A stretch of DNA of 64,000 nt from Alphaproteobacteria bacterium (GCA_028871455.1 JAGWNF010000017.1:1-64000); one strand, 5' to 3'; positions 1-8,761 are shown, numbered from the stretch's first letter. Notes: generated from the sequence alone by a model not told the origin. Program-made: numbers and translations.

Positions 1-420
1 TGCATCAGACCCGTCGTCATCCGCGGATCCGGCGCCTCGCAGCCCCCGGCCAAAGCAACCCAGACGCCGAGACAAACGTCGAAGTTAGCTGCCTGCGCCG
101 GAATCCGACAGAATCGGGCCGTGAGCGTGTGTCGCTGGCATTGGCATCAGCATATGATCCGCACGATTGGACTGTATTGAGTGAGTTGCGCCCCTGCAAC
201 CATCTTGAATTGCGCGCTCGATTAGTACGTTTCGATCTCGCGGCCCGTTTTTCTTCTTGCACGTCTGCGTCCTGAAACATCGCTCAGCGCAATCTCCCGT
301 GACATCCAACGCCGATCGGGTCAGGGTTCTGATGACCGACCGAGGGAGCTATAATTGCCCAGCGGCAACCCGACGCTGCTAGTACCTGGAATCGTAAATG
401 GGTGATACGTCCCTCTTGAA

Positions 421-519
421 CGTCATGGCCGGGCCGGCCGCAGGCCGAGACCCGGCTATCCACGTCTTGCGACGGAACCAAGAAGACGTGGATGGCCGTG
501 ACAAGCACGGCCATGACGG
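421..519. repeat. Intergenic palindromic repeat, Bradyrhizobium/Rhodopseudomonas type
   Basis: This is a nested palindrome. The outer arms are CGTCATGGCCG (421-431) and CGGCCATGACG (508-518). The inner arms are ATCCACGTCTT (458-468) and AAGACGTGGAT (483-493) around a 14-base loop. From memory, elements with these same words (CGTCATGGCCGGGC, CCACGTCTT, AAGACGTGGATG) are very common between genes of Bradyrhizobium and relatives, so it is a useful taxonomic marker. It can fold into a long RNA or DNA hairpin. I saw only one copy in this window. Confidence 0.75.
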
Positions 520-572
520 TTGGAGCGGGCGATATGAATCGCGCATTTGCAATAGTCGGTACTAGCTCAGCC

Positions 573-596
573 TTTTGTTGGTATTTTTGTTGGTAT
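573..596. repeat. Perfect tandem duplication of a 12-mer
   Basis: TTTTGTTGGTAT occurs twice head to tail (573-584 and 585-596). Similar T-rich TTGTTGGTA repeats occur next to tyrosine-recombinase attachment sites, so this could be a scar of an integrated element, but no integrase or tRNA end is visible. It is otherwise unexplained. Confidence 0.35.
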
Positions 597-872
597 CAGC
601 AATCGTCACACAGCCCAAACAGCGCGGAAAGCCTTGGCAATTCAGTTGATTTCGATTCCGCCCCTGGCACCATCCTTACTTCTCCAGACATGGCGCTGAT
701 CGAAGTGACGCCCGAAGAACGCGTCCTGCGCGAGGTGGCGCCCGGACCCGCGCCTTCGGCCGTCGAAAAAGCCGCCGGGGCTCCGCTGAGAATTGCCGAG
801 GACTGTCGAGAGAGGGACGTGCCGCGCGCTTGCAAAGGAGTCGAGCTGCGCCTGTGATTCAGGAGTAGGACC

Positions 873-1718
873 ATGCTCAAAGCAATCGACATGCACGCTC
901 ACATCTACACGGGTGATCGGGCGAAGCAGCAGCTGGCGAAGGCCGGGGTTCCGTCCGCTACCGGACACCGGCGAATTACGCCCGATGAAATGGCGGAGAT
1001 GTACCAGCGCCTCGAGATGAGGGCGGTCATCTTCGACGTGGATCAAGAAACCCGCACCGGATTGAAAATCTCCAACGCGGAAACGGCCGGATGGATGAAG
1101 AAGTATCCGAAGACTTTCATCGGATACGGCAGCGTCGATCCGTGGAAAGGCAAGGCGGCGGTGGACGAGGTCGGCCGCTGCGCCGACATGGGGTTGCGTG
1201 GAATGAAATTCCAGCAAGCGACTCAGGCATTCGAACCGTCGAACAAGCGATTTTTCCCGATCTACGAAGCGTGCGTCCGTCTGAATCTGCCGATCATTTT
1301 TCACACCGGCACGACCGCCATCGGCGCAGGTACGGCGGGCGGCGGCGGTCTCTTGCTCGAATACTGCCGGCCGATTCCCTATATCGACCGGGTTGCGGCC
1401 TGGTATCCCGAACTGCGCATCATCATGGCGCATCCCGCGTGGCCGTGGCACGACGAGCAGTTGGCCGTGATGCGTCACAAGGCGAATGTCTACATGGATC
1501 TTTCCGGCTGGGCGCCGAAATACTTTCCCGAGTCGGTGGTGCAAAACGCCAACACGCTCATCCAGGACAAGGTCTTCTTCGGCTCCGATTTTCCGGTCCT
1601 CACCCCCGAGCGGTGGCTCAGCGAATTCGCCGCGCTGCCGATCAAGGACACGGTGCGCCCGAAGATCCTGTTGCACAATGCGGCCAAATTCCTGGGCCTT
1701 GATCTATCCGCGTCCTAA
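873..1718 (+). CDS. Amidohydrolase-2 family metal-dependent hydrolase/decarboxylase
   Basis: A 281-residue TIM-barrel amidohydrolase of the ACMSD/gamma-resorcylate decarboxylase superfamily (amidohydrolase 2). The N-terminal metal motif HAH is in IDMHAHIY. Further metal or catalytic positions are FHTG near residue 148, AHPAW near 188 and GSDFP near 240. Length is normal for the small members. The ATG at 873 has AGGAGTAGG upstream. Relatives decarboxylate or hydrolyse aromatic or ring-opened carboxylic acids with one divalent metal. It precedes a relic carboxyltransferase and a biotin-dependent carboxylase set on the same strand, so it may act on the substrate or product of that enzyme. Substrate unknown. 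Confidence 0.85.
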   Translation: MLKAIDMHAHIYTGDRAKQQLAKAGVPSATGHRRITPDEMAEMYQRLEMRAVIFDVDQETRTGLKISNAETAGWMKKYPKTFIGYGSVDPWKGKAAVDEVGRCADMGLRGMKFQQATQAFEPSNKRFFPIYEACVRLNLPIIFHTGTTAIGAGTAGGGGLLLEYCRPIPYIDRVAAWYPELRIIMAHPAWPWHDEQLAVMRHKANVYMDLSGWAPKYFPESVVQNANTLIQDKVFFGSDFPVLTPERWLSEFAALPIKDTVRPKILLHNAAKFLGLDLSAS

Positions 1719-1765
1719 GCCCGCCGCAGGATCGCCGGCCAACAGTGACCGACCGAAATACAACC

Positions 1766-1906
1766 GGTCGACCGAAGCAATATTTGACGGCCGAGTTGCC
1801 GCTGCTGACTCTCATCGACGAGTTGAAGAAATGCAGGCAGGTTCGTTTTGTCAATCTCCAGGGAGGTTCCGATATGCTATTTCTGCAAAGTCGTTCTGCC
1901 GTCTGA
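1766..1906 (+). pseudogene. Relic C-terminus of a second carboxyltransferase (pyruvate-carboxylase B type)
   Basis: Reading from 1766 to the TGA at 1904-1906 gives 46 residues beginning GRPKQYLTAELPLLTLIDEL. The intact carboxyltransferase at 4100-5584 ends GRPKQYLNSALPLMTLIEEL, and the following stretches also match (VRFVNLQGG against VRYLSLQKG, ending in QSRSAV and NQSAA). Homology stops just before GRPKQYL, so only about the last tenth of a duplicate gene remains. It lies directly upstream of the biotin carrier gene. The copies differ at many positions, so the duplication is old, or the relic came from a paralogous cluster. Confidence 0.85.
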
Positions 1907-1930
1907 TCGGGAGCGCCGGGGAGCCGTTCG

Positions 1931-2545
1931 ATGCGGGATAGCGGAGACAAGGCGAACAGCAAACCTGAACCGAAGACGCCAAAGGGGGGAAACCGCGTGA
2001 CCGATGCCTTTCGTTCCTTGACCGATGACGAGGTGCACCAAATTGGCCTCATCATCGAAAGCCTCGAACGCTCGACGTTCGATTTTCTTCAGCTCGAGTT
2101 CGGAGACGTAAAGTTGACGGTCGGCAAGGGGCAGCCGCCGCCGATCGTGGCTGCTGCGCCACAGGTCGCGGTCGCGCCGTCCGTTGCCGCGCCGCAAACC
2201 GCCAGCACCGCTTCGACGTCGCCGCCCGACGCGTCGGACGTGCCGCCGACCGCCGTAGCCGACAACGGCGGCAGAAACAAAGCCACCGGCGGTGACGGCG
2301 GCTACATCGTCGCGCCATTGCTCGGCCGGTTCTACGCGCGACCGGAGCCCGGAGCGCCGCCGTTCGTATCGGTGGGATCGGCGGTGACGGAGGACACGAC
2401 CGTCGGTCTCATCGAAGTGATGAAGACCTTTAACGCCGTGCGCGCGGGCATCGGCGGCGTCGTCACCGAAATATGCGTGCAGGATGCGGAGCTCGTCGAA
2501 TACGGCGAGGTGCTCTTTCACGTTCGGCCGAGCAAGACCGCATAG
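1931..2545 (+). CDS. Biotin carboxyl carrier protein of an acyl- or keto-acid carboxylase
   Basis: A 204-residue AccB-type protein. An N-terminal alpha/beta region (LTDDEVHQIGLIIESLERST) is followed by a Pro/Ala-rich flexible linker (about residues 70-115) and a C-terminal biotinyl domain with LIEVMKTFNAV, where the lysine is the biotin attachment site. The ATG at 1931 is used here; GTG at 1997 (VTDAFRSLTDD) has the stronger ribosome-binding site (AGGGGGGA) and may be the true start. It lies 27 bases before the biotin carboxylase gene, so the two are surely cotranscribed. It carries CO2 from the carboxylase to the carboxyltransferase at 4100-5584. Confidence 0.92.
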   Translation: MRDSGDKANSKPEPKTPKGGNRVTDAFRSLTDDEVHQIGLIIESLERSTFDFLQLEFGDVKLTVGKGQPPPIVAAAPQVAVAPSVAAPQTASTASTSPPDASDVPPTAVADNGGRNKATGGDGGYIVAPLLGRFYARPEPGAPPFVSVGSAVTEDTTVGLIEVMKTFNAVRAGIGGVVTEICVQDAELVEYGEVLFHVRPSKTA

Positions 2546-2572
2546 ACGTCAAGCATCGCAGGGCGTTCGCGC

Positions 2573-3985
2573 ATGACAGTCTCGCGTGTTCTGATCGCAA
2601 ATCGCGGCGAAATCGCCGTTCGCATCATCCGAGCCTGTCAGGCGCTCGGAATTGATACCGTTCTCGCGGTATCGGATGCCGATCGCGAAAGTGTCCCGGC
2701 GCGCATTGCCGGCCGCACCGTTTGCATCGGTCCCGCCCGCGCGACCGACAGCTACCTGAACGTCAATGCGATCGTTGCGGCGGCACGCGGGACCGGATCA
2801 GATGCGGTGCATCCGGGCTATGGCTTTCTGGCCGAAAGCCCGCTGCTGGCGGAAGCCTGTGCGGCCGCAGACCTCGCCTTCGTCGGACCGACCGCGGCAC
2901 AGATTCGCGAGATGGGCAACAAGCTTCAGGCGCGTGCGCTCGCCCGTGAATGCGGCATTCCCCTGTTGAACGGGTCGCAAGAGGTGCGCACGCCCGAGGA
3001 AGCGGCGGCGATCGCCGATCGGATCGGCTTTCCGGTGATGTTGAAGGCCGCGGCGGGAGGCGGCGGTCGCGGCATGAAGATCATGGCCGATCACCGCGAT
3101 CTCGGGCAAATGTTTTCGTCTGCCGCGGCCGAGGCGCGTTCGGCGTTCGGAGACAATACGCTTTATCTGGAGCGGTTTATTCCAAATGCCCGGCATATCG
3201 AGGTCCAAGTGCTCGGCGACCGCTTCGGCAACATCATTCACCTCGGCGAGCGCGACTGCTCGTTGCAACGCCGCCATCAAAAGATGGTGGAGGAAGCGCC
3301 GGCGCCGGGAATCTCGGCTGCGCAGCGGCAGGAGATTCGCGACGCCGCGTTAACGCTCGGCCGCAAGATCGGATACGAGAACGCCGGGACGGTGGAGTTT
3401 CTCTTCGATCAAGATGCCAAGGCTTTTTTCTTTCTGGAAATGAACACGCGAATCCAGGTCGAACATCCCGTCACGGAGATGATCACCGGGATCGATCTCG
3501 TTCAGGAACAGCTTCGCATCGCGCGGGGAGAGCGGCTGCGCTTCGTTCAGTCCGACGTGACGTTTCGCGGTCACGCCGTCGAATGCCGTATCAACGCGGA
3601 ATCGCCTAAAGAGGATTTTCGGCCGTATCCGGGTCGAATTATCGCATGGCTCCCGCCGGAGGGACCGAATATCCGCCTCGATACCCATTGTTACGCAGGC
3701 TACACGGTTCCAATCTTCTATGACTCCATGCTCGGCAAGCTCATCGTCTATGGCTCCGACCGGGCGGAAGCGGTGGAAAGAATGCGACGCGCTCTCGAAC
3801 AGTTCGTGATCAAGGGAATCCCAACCACCTTGCCCTTCCTGCGTTTCGTCATGACGCACGCAGGCTTTGCCGCGGGCAACGTCAGTACCCGTCTCGTCGA
3901 CCGGCTGGTCTCCGAGATGTTGGCGCAATCGACGATCCGCGGGGACGAAAACAAACGCTCCTCTGAGGGAAAAGCCGTCCCCTAG
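2573..3985 (+). CDS. Biotin carboxylase subunit
   Basis: A 470-residue ATP-grasp biotin carboxylase of AccC/PycA type. The N-terminal domain has VLIANRGEIAVRIIRA, followed by the glycine-rich ATP loop KAAAGGGGRGMK (near residue 160), ERDCSLQRRHQK, the metal-binding EMNTRIQVEHPVTE and the C-terminal domain ending near residue 450. All expected catalytic motifs are intact. It uses ATP and bicarbonate to carboxylate biotin on the neighbouring carrier protein. Because the partner carboxyltransferase is of the pyruvate/oxaloacetate type, this set is not a housekeeping acetyl-CoA carboxylase. Confidence 0.95.
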   Translation: MTVSRVLIANRGEIAVRIIRACQALGIDTVLAVSDADRESVPARIAGRTVCIGPARATDSYLNVNAIVAAARGTGSDAVHPGYGFLAESPLLAEACAAADLAFVGPTAAQIREMGNKLQARALARECGIPLLNGSQEVRTPEEAAAIADRIGFPVMLKAAAGGGGRGMKIMADHRDLGQMFSSAAAEARSAFGDNTLYLERFIPNARHIEVQVLGDRFGNIIHLGERDCSLQRRHQKMVEEAPAPGISAAQRQEIRDAALTLGRKIGYENAGTVEFLFDQDAKAFFFLEMNTRIQVEHPVTEMITGIDLVQEQLRIARGERLRFVQSDVTFRGHAVECRINAESPKEDFRPYPGRIIAWLPPEGPNIRLDTHCYAGYTVPIFYDSMLGKLIVYGSDRAEAVERMRRALEQFVIKGIPTTLPFLRFVMTHAGFAAGNVSTRLVDRLVSEMLAQSTIRGDENKRSSEGKAVP

Positions 3986-4099
3986 CGGTTTGCGGGAGGA
4001 GCGTGTCCGCCGGCGATTCGGGACGTTCGGCGGCGGATGACGAGAATAGTGCCGTGAAGATGTACTGAGCGCGACTCAGGCTTGCGGAGGAGAACGCCC

Positions 4100-5584
4100 A
4101 TGAACGTGCATTTCGTCGACACGACGTTCCGCGACGGGTCCCAGAGTTTGTGGGCTTCGGGAATGCGCACCGGCATGATGGAGGCGGTGGCCGAGATCAT
4201 GGACGAGGTCGGGTTCGCCGCGATCGAGGTTCCGATCAACGGCATTTACTTCAAGAAAATCGTCCGCGACCTCAAGGAAGATCCGTGGAACTTGCTGCGG
4301 ATGCTCGGCCGGAAAATGCCCCGGACGGTCAAAGGCTGCATGGCCGGCGGGTTCATTCTCCCGTTCGAGCCGCCGCCGCCGCGCGAGATGGTCGAGCTTT
4401 ATTATGCGCGCGTCGCCGCGACCGGAGCATTCAATCGTGCCCAGCTGACCGCGAATACGGTCGACCAAATCAAACGGACGTTTCCCTGGATCATTCCGGC
4501 ATTCAGGGGGCTGGGCGTGCAGGTCATGCTCGCCCTTTCGTACACGGTCTCGCCTCGCCATACCGACGACTACTACGCGCAAAAGACGCGTGAACTCGTC
4601 GCCTTCAAGCCGGACGCGATTTATGTGAAGGACCAAGGCGGCTTGCTGACCGTTGATCGGGTCCGGACCCTGTTGCCCGCGATGATGCAGAACGCCGCCG
4701 GCGTACCGATCGAACTGCACTCCCACTGCACGACCGGTCTTGCTCCGCTCGTCTATTTGGAGGCCTTGCAGCTGGGCATTCGGACGCTGCACACGGCGGT
4801 TCCGCCGCTGGCGCAGGGCTCCTCGCAGCCATCGGTGCTCAACGTGGTGCGCAACGCCCGGCTGATGGGTTTTTCCGCGCGGGTGAACGAAGGACTGATC
4901 GAAGAGGCCGCCCGGCAGCTGACGGCGATCGCCAGACAGGAAGAGCTGCCGATCGGAGCCCCGCTCGAATACGATTCCGCTCAGTACATTCATCAGGTTC
5001 CGGGCGGCGTCATCTCGAACCTCAGGCACCAGCTCGCCGAAATGCGCATGCAGGACCAGCTGGACGAAGTGCTCGAAGAATCGGTGCGTGTCCGCAAGGA
5101 CCTCGGGTACCCCATCATGATCACGCCGCTGTCGCAATTCGTCGTCACGCAGGCGGCCATAAATATTGCTACCAAGGAGCGCTACAAGCACGTGATCGAC
5201 GAAGTGATCCTGTTCGCCCAGGGCGTCTACGGGGAAGATTCCGGCTATACCGTGATGGACCAGAATCTGAAGGACAGACTCTTGAGCACGCAACGAGCGG
5301 CTGAGCTTGCCTCGCGGCAGACGTCGAATGTCACGCTCCAAGATTTGCGGACGAATTTCGGCGGATCGGACGTATCTGACGAGGAATTCCTGCTGCGCTA
5401 CATCATGAAGGGCGACCAGGAGATCGAAGCCATGCGCGCGGCCGGCCGACCAAAACAGTACCTCAACAGCGCACTGCCGCTCATGACCCTGATCGAGGAA
5501 CTAAAGAGGCATGAAGGCGTGCGCTATCTCAGCCTGCAGAAGGGCCGCAATTCATTGGTGCTGCGAAATCAGTCCGCTGCCTGA
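4100..5584 (+). CDS. Biotin-dependent carboxyltransferase, HMGL/pyruvate carboxylase B type, divergent
   Basis: A 494-residue DRE-TIM-barrel carboxyltransferase resembling pyruvate carboxylase subunit B or oxaloacetate decarboxylase alpha. DTTFRDGSQSLWASGMRT gives the metal-binding Asp, YVKDQGGLL gives the lysine that is carbamylated in relatives, and LHSHCTTG gives the metal-ligand HxH. SSQPS follows. The usual DAHQSLLATR is here DGSQSLWASG and the usual VDSMSGMTSQPS is VPPLAQGSSQPS, so the acceptor pocket is changed and the substrate may not be pyruvate. The start is the ATG at 4100 behind GGAGGAGA. No membrane beta subunit is present, which favours a soluble carboxylase. Confidence 0.85.
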   Translation: MNVHFVDTTFRDGSQSLWASGMRTGMMEAVAEIMDEVGFAAIEVPINGIYFKKIVRDLKEDPWNLLRMLGRKMPRTVKGCMAGGFILPFEPPPPREMVELYYARVAATGAFNRAQLTANTVDQIKRTFPWIIPAFRGLGVQVMLALSYTVSPRHTDDYYAQKTRELVAFKPDAIYVKDQGGLLTVDRVRTLLPAMMQNAAGVPIELHSHCTTGLAPLVYLEALQLGIRTLHTAVPPLAQGSSQPSVLNVVRNARLMGFSARVNEGLIEEAARQLTAIARQEELPIGAPLEYDSAQYIHQVPGGVISNLRHQLAEMRMQDQLDEVLEESVRVRKDLGYPIMITPLSQFVVTQAAINIATKERYKHVIDEVILFAQGVYGEDSGYTVMDQNLKDRLLSTQRAAELASRQTSNVTLQDLRTNFGGSDVSDEEFLLRYIMKGDQEIEAMRAAGRPKQYLNSALPLMTLIEELKRHEGVRYLSLQKGRNSLVLRNQSAA

Positions 5585-5656
5585 GGCAGGCGTGTGCTTT
5601 CGCGATGATCATTCGCAAATGCCGACTTCAGACAAGCGCCGAGATTTGCATGGTGG

Positions 5657-7303
5657 TCACCCCGTCCTTTGCGCATGCTCCGCTGCGAGCTTCCGCTCGA
5701 TGATCGCGCGCAGCTCGCGGCGCAGGATCTTGCCGGCGGGGCTGAGAGGGAAGCCGTCGATCAGCTCGAGCCGCTCGGGAAGCTTGAATTTCGCGATCTG
5801 TTGCCGGGCAAGAAAATCGATGAGTTCGCGGAAGCCGATCGTCTGGCCGGCCTTCGGCACGACGAAGGCACAGGCGCGCTCGCCATACACCTCGTCCGAC
5901 ATCGCCACGATGCACACATTCTCGACCTTGGCGTGGGCGAGGATGAGGTTCTCGATCTCCTCCGAGCTGATCTTCTCGCCGCCGCGATTGATCACGTCCT
6001 TCTTCCGCCCCTCGGTGTAGACGTACCGGCCGATCTTGTGAGCGACGTCCCCCATCCGATAGAAGCCATCGGCGGTGAAGGCCTTGGCGTCGGCGTCAGG
6101 GTCGTCGTAATAGCCGCGAATGGTATAGGGACCTCGACAGATCAGCTCTCCCGATCGCCCGTCCGGCAGGTCCCGTCCGTCGTCGTCGACCACCCTGATC
6201 TCGTCGTCGTCGCAGACAGGAGCGCCAGAGCTCGACAGCACGAGTTCCTCGTCATCATCGAGCCGGGTCATATTGAGCAATCCCTCGCCCGTGCCGTAGA
6301 TCTCCTGGAAGCGGCAACCGAACTCCTGCCGCACGCGCCGGCGCAGCTCCGGAGCGAGACGCGCGCCGCCATTCTGGATGACCTGGAGCGACCGGGTGTC
6401 GTACCGGCCGCGCCCCGGATCATTGAGCCAATTGACGATGAGCGGCACCGCCGCGGCGATGTGGGTGACGCCCTCGCACTCGATGAGCGGCAGAACCACG
6501 TCGGCGGCCGTGCCCGGCGCGATCACGACCGTGCCGCCGCAGGCCAGCGTCGCCAGAATGCCCGGGGACGCCAGCGTGTAGTTGTGCGCGATCGGCAGCA
6601 CCGCGAGGAAGACGGTGTGCTCGCTCATTCCGGCAACACGGCCGCTGAGCTTGCAGTTGCAGACATAGTCGTTGTGCGTGCGCGGGATGAGCTTCGGTAA
6701 ACCGGTGGTGCCGCCGGAGAGCAGCATGAGCGCGACATCGCCGGGATCCGGCCGTGGCGCCGCCCCGCCACTATCTGCCGAACCCGAGCGCAGCGTGTCG
6801 TCAAGGCTTGACTGCCCGGCATTGGCCGAACCGGCGACGAAAACGTGGTGCAGGTCGTCGAACTCGGCGCAAAGCTGATCCGCCATGGGGCGGAAATCGA
6901 AATCTCGGAAGGTCGCGGGGATGACGTAGCCCACGGCCTTCGACCGTTTCACCAGATGACGCATCTCCGTCAGCCGGTGGGACGGCAATGCCATGACCGG
7001 GATCGCACCGATCGTCACCAGCGCCAGGAACGCGTAGACGATCTCGGGGATGTTGGGGAGGTGGAGCACCACGCGGTCGCGAGACGCGAGCCCCGCATCG
7101 CCGAAGCCAGCGGCCAGGCGGTCGCTGATGTCGACGAGCTCGCGATAGCTGATGCGCCGGTCGACGAAGACGAGAGCCGGCTTGTCGGGATGGGCGCGCG
7201 CCGAGCGCCTCAGCATTTCACCGAGAGTGATATCCTCCCAATACCCCCTGCGGCGGTATCGCTCGGCCAGATCGTCCGGCCACGGCGTGCAACCCGGCAG
7301 CAT
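5657..7303 (-). CDS. Aryl acid adenylating enzyme, EntE/DhbE-like (probable aryl-CoA ligase)
   Basis: A 548-residue ANL-superfamily enzyme. The ATP loop is LLSGGTTGLPKLIPRTHNDY and the next core motif is IYGTGEGLLNMTRLDD, both close to 2,3-dihydroxybenzoate-AMP ligases. The hinge GDVAHKIGRYVYTEGRKKD and the C-terminal lysine motif LSPAGKILRREL are intact. No siderophore carrier protein or NRPS gene is nearby, so it more likely makes a CoA thioester of a (hydroxy)benzoate for catabolism, as in salicylate or hydroxybenzoate CoA ligases. ATG at 7303 with GAGAGGG upstream. It is the last gene of a minus-strand group with dehydrogenases. Confidence 0.88.
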   Translation of the reverse strand: MLPGCTPWPDDLAERYRRRGYWEDITLGEMLRRSARAHPDKPALVFVDRRISYRELVDISDRLAAGFGDAGLASRDRVVLHLPNIPEIVYAFLALVTIGAIPVMALPSHRLTEMRHLVKRSKAVGYVIPATFRDFDFRPMADQLCAEFDDLHHVFVAGSANAGQSSLDDTLRSGSADSGGAAPRPDPGDVALMLLSGGTTGLPKLIPRTHNDYVCNCKLSGRVAGMSEHTVFLAVLPIAHNYTLASPGILATLACGGTVVIAPGTAADVVLPLIECEGVTHIAAAVPLIVNWLNDPGRGRYDTRSLQVIQNGGARLAPELRRRVRQEFGCRFQEIYGTGEGLLNMTRLDDDEELVLSSSGAPVCDDDEIRVVDDDGRDLPDGRSGELICRGPYTIRGYYDDPDADAKAFTADGFYRMGDVAHKIGRYVYTEGRKKDVINRGGEKISSEEIENLILAHAKVENVCIVAMSDEVYGERACAFVVPKAGQTIGFRELIDFLARQQIAKFKLPERLELIDGFPLSPAGKILRRELRAIIERKLAAEHAQRTG

Positions 7304-7440
7304 GGGAACCCTCTCTCGTGCCTGTCGGCGCCTCGATCGACACGCCGAGCAGCAGCCGGAGCGGAATCACATGGCCTGCCGAAGCTCTGCCGCGACCGCC
7401 CGCCCGACACGGCGACCGACATTGACGGTTGCGAAGGCTA

Positions 7441-7575
7441 TCAATCCTGGGCGAGCGGTCCGTTGATGTAGATCAAGGCGCCGACGACATTACCCTTGTC
7501 TACGGCGGCCCGCCGCGAGATGCCATGCCCTCGGCCGGCGCCGCATGTCGCCCATTCACGCACCGCGTCCTTCAT
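7441..7575 (-). CDS. Small unrecognised open frame, possibly a gene remnant
   Basis: A 44-codon frame (MKDAVREWATCGAGRG at the start, NVVGALIYINGPLAQD at the end), open for about 20 codons upstream in the same frame. It lies between the decarboxylase relic and the ligase gene on the same strand. Composition looks coding, but I recognise no family. It may be the C-terminus of another decayed gene. Low confidence that it is expressed. Confidence 0.3.
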   Translation of the reverse strand: MKDAVREWATCGAGRGHGISRRAAVDKGNVVGALIYINGPLAQD

Positions 7576-7577
7576 GC

Positions 7578-7682
7578 TCACGAACACCGCGCCCGGCTCG
7601 GCCGGTGCATCGCGAACGGCAGGCCTTCACCGAGATGCCCAAGAATGAGCTTGAGATTCGGGTAGGAGCGCCGATCCTGATC
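7578..7682 (-). pseudogene. Fragment of a gamma-resorcylate-decarboxylase-like amidohydrolase
   Basis: The frame ending in the TGA at 7578-7580 reads SYPNLKLILGHLGEGLPFAM. The same block in the intact gene at 54663-55688 is THPRLTIILGHMGEGLPYSM. Nothing before or after it matches the family, so this is an internal fragment of about 30 codons. Its left boundary coincides with the stop codon of the alcohol dehydrogenase gene at 7681, which suggests a deletion fused that gene's end to the relic. Confidence 0.8.
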
Positions 7683-8733
7683 AGGCATCGGCTTCATCGG
7701 GCCAGCCGATGCGCAGGGCGGCCCGCCCGGTGACTTCTCCCCGTTCCACGCGCTGGTGCAGCGCCTCGGCCTCTTCCAGCGGTCGAACGTCGGTGACGAG
7801 CGGCCAGACCTCGCCCCGGGTGACGAGATCGAGTGTTTCCAGAATCTCGAGGCGCGTGACGTAGCGGCTGCCCAGCAGCTCCTGCTCCTTGAGCAGCATC
7901 TCGCTGGCGGAAGCGCGGAAGGGCTGCCCGGCGCCGCCGAGCGTTACGAGGCGCCCGCGGCGGCCGAGTGCCTTCGCCCCGGCTTCCAGCGTCGCGGTAG
8001 CGGAGACGTAATCGACGACAACATCGACACCTCGACCATCCGTAAGATCGAGCAGCGCCTCCGCCACATCGCCGGACGAGGCATCGACCACCGCGTCGGC
8101 ACCTGCCCTAAGGCAGGCCTGGAACTTGTGGACGGCACGGTCGACGGCGATCACCCTGGCCCTCGCCCATTTTGCCATCATTACCTGATGGATTCCGACG
8201 CCGCCGCCGGCGCCGAAGACCGCGACGGTCTCGCCAGCCTTGATCCGCGCCCGGCTTAGAACCTTGTAGGGCGTAGCGAGCGCATCGGTGATCACGCCGA
8301 TCTCTGCCGGATGCGCCTTGTAATCCAAGCCTTCCGGCAACCTGATGAAGATATGGGCGGGAAGCTTGATGTACTGGGCATAACCGCCGTCGCAATCCCG
8401 TCCGACGTTGCCGCCAGTATTCGAACACAGCGGTTCCAAATTGGCCAAACACCAGCGGCAATGGCCGCAGTTGAGGTAATAATAGGCGGTGACCCCATCT
8501 CCCACGGCGAGCCCGGTGACGCCGGCGCCGACCTCGACGATCTCGCCCGTGATCTCATGGCCGATGATGCGTGGGAAGGTGGCGGACGTCCGTCCGGCCT
8601 TGATGTGCTGAATAGTCAGGCCGGATCCACAGGTGATGAGACGCGCGACGGCCTCTCCCGGCCCGGCCGCGGGGTCTGGCACCTCGGTCAATTCGAAGGG
8701 CGTATTCGGTCCCTTCAGAACCATTGCTTTCAT
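7681..8733 (-). CDS. Zinc-dependent medium-chain alcohol dehydrogenase
   Basis: A 350-residue MDR-family NAD(P)-dependent dehydrogenase. The N-terminal GroES-like domain has GHEITGEIVEVG and a structural zinc site NCGHCRWC followed by a fourth Cys. The nucleotide-binding motif is VFGAGGGVGI. The usual catalytic CHTD is replaced by CGSGL near residue 36, so substrate polarity may differ. Start is the ATG at 8733 behind AGAGG, 28 bases after the acyl-CoA dehydrogenase stop, so the two are cotranscribed. A role oxidising a hydroxyacyl-CoA or alicyclic alcohol is possible given the neighbours, but not shown. Confidence 0.88.
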   Translation of the reverse strand: MKAMVLKGPNTPFELTEVPDPAAGPGEAVARLITCGSGLTIQHIKAGRTSATFPRIIGHEITGEIVEVGAGVTGLAVGDGVTAYYYLNCGHCRWCLANLEPLCSNTGGNVGRDCDGGYAQYIKLPAHIFIRLPEGLDYKAHPAEIGVITDALATPYKVLSRARIKAGETVAVFGAGGGVGIHQVMMAKWARARVIAVDRAVHKFQACLRAGADAVVDASSGDVAEALLDLTDGRGVDVVVDYVSATATLEAGAKALGRRGRLVTLGGAGQPFRASASEMLLKEQELLGSRYVTRLEILETLDLVTRGEVWPLVTDVRPLEEAEALHQRVERGEVTGRAALRIGWPDEADA

Positions 8734-8761
8734 GGATGCGCCTCTTGGCCCGAAGCCGGAA

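Larger units (their letters stand above)
1..872. other. Left-end non-coding stretch
   Basis: I see no convincing gene in the first 870 bases. The open frames here have no recognisable domain and lie across the palindromic repeat at 421-519 or antisense to the amidohydrolase that follows. The stretch holds that repeat and a tandem 12-bp duplication at 573-596. The first coding sequence begins at 873 with a good ribosome-binding site (AGGAGTAGG) just upstream. Confidence 0.55.

Noticed and set aside
642-1676. 344-codon minus-strand frame
   Set aside because: Antisense to the first amidohydrolase, without any domain or start site.
5657-7303. Siderophore biosynthesis from the EntE-like gene
   Set aside because: No NRPS, carrier-protein, isochorismatase or transport genes are nearby; the neighbours are catabolic dehydrogenases.
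7463-7476. TTGATGTAGATCAA, an FNR-like box
   Set aside because: It lies inside the small coding-like frame at 7441-7575 (where the other strand encodes LIYIN) and not upstream of any gene in a useful position, so it is probably chance.
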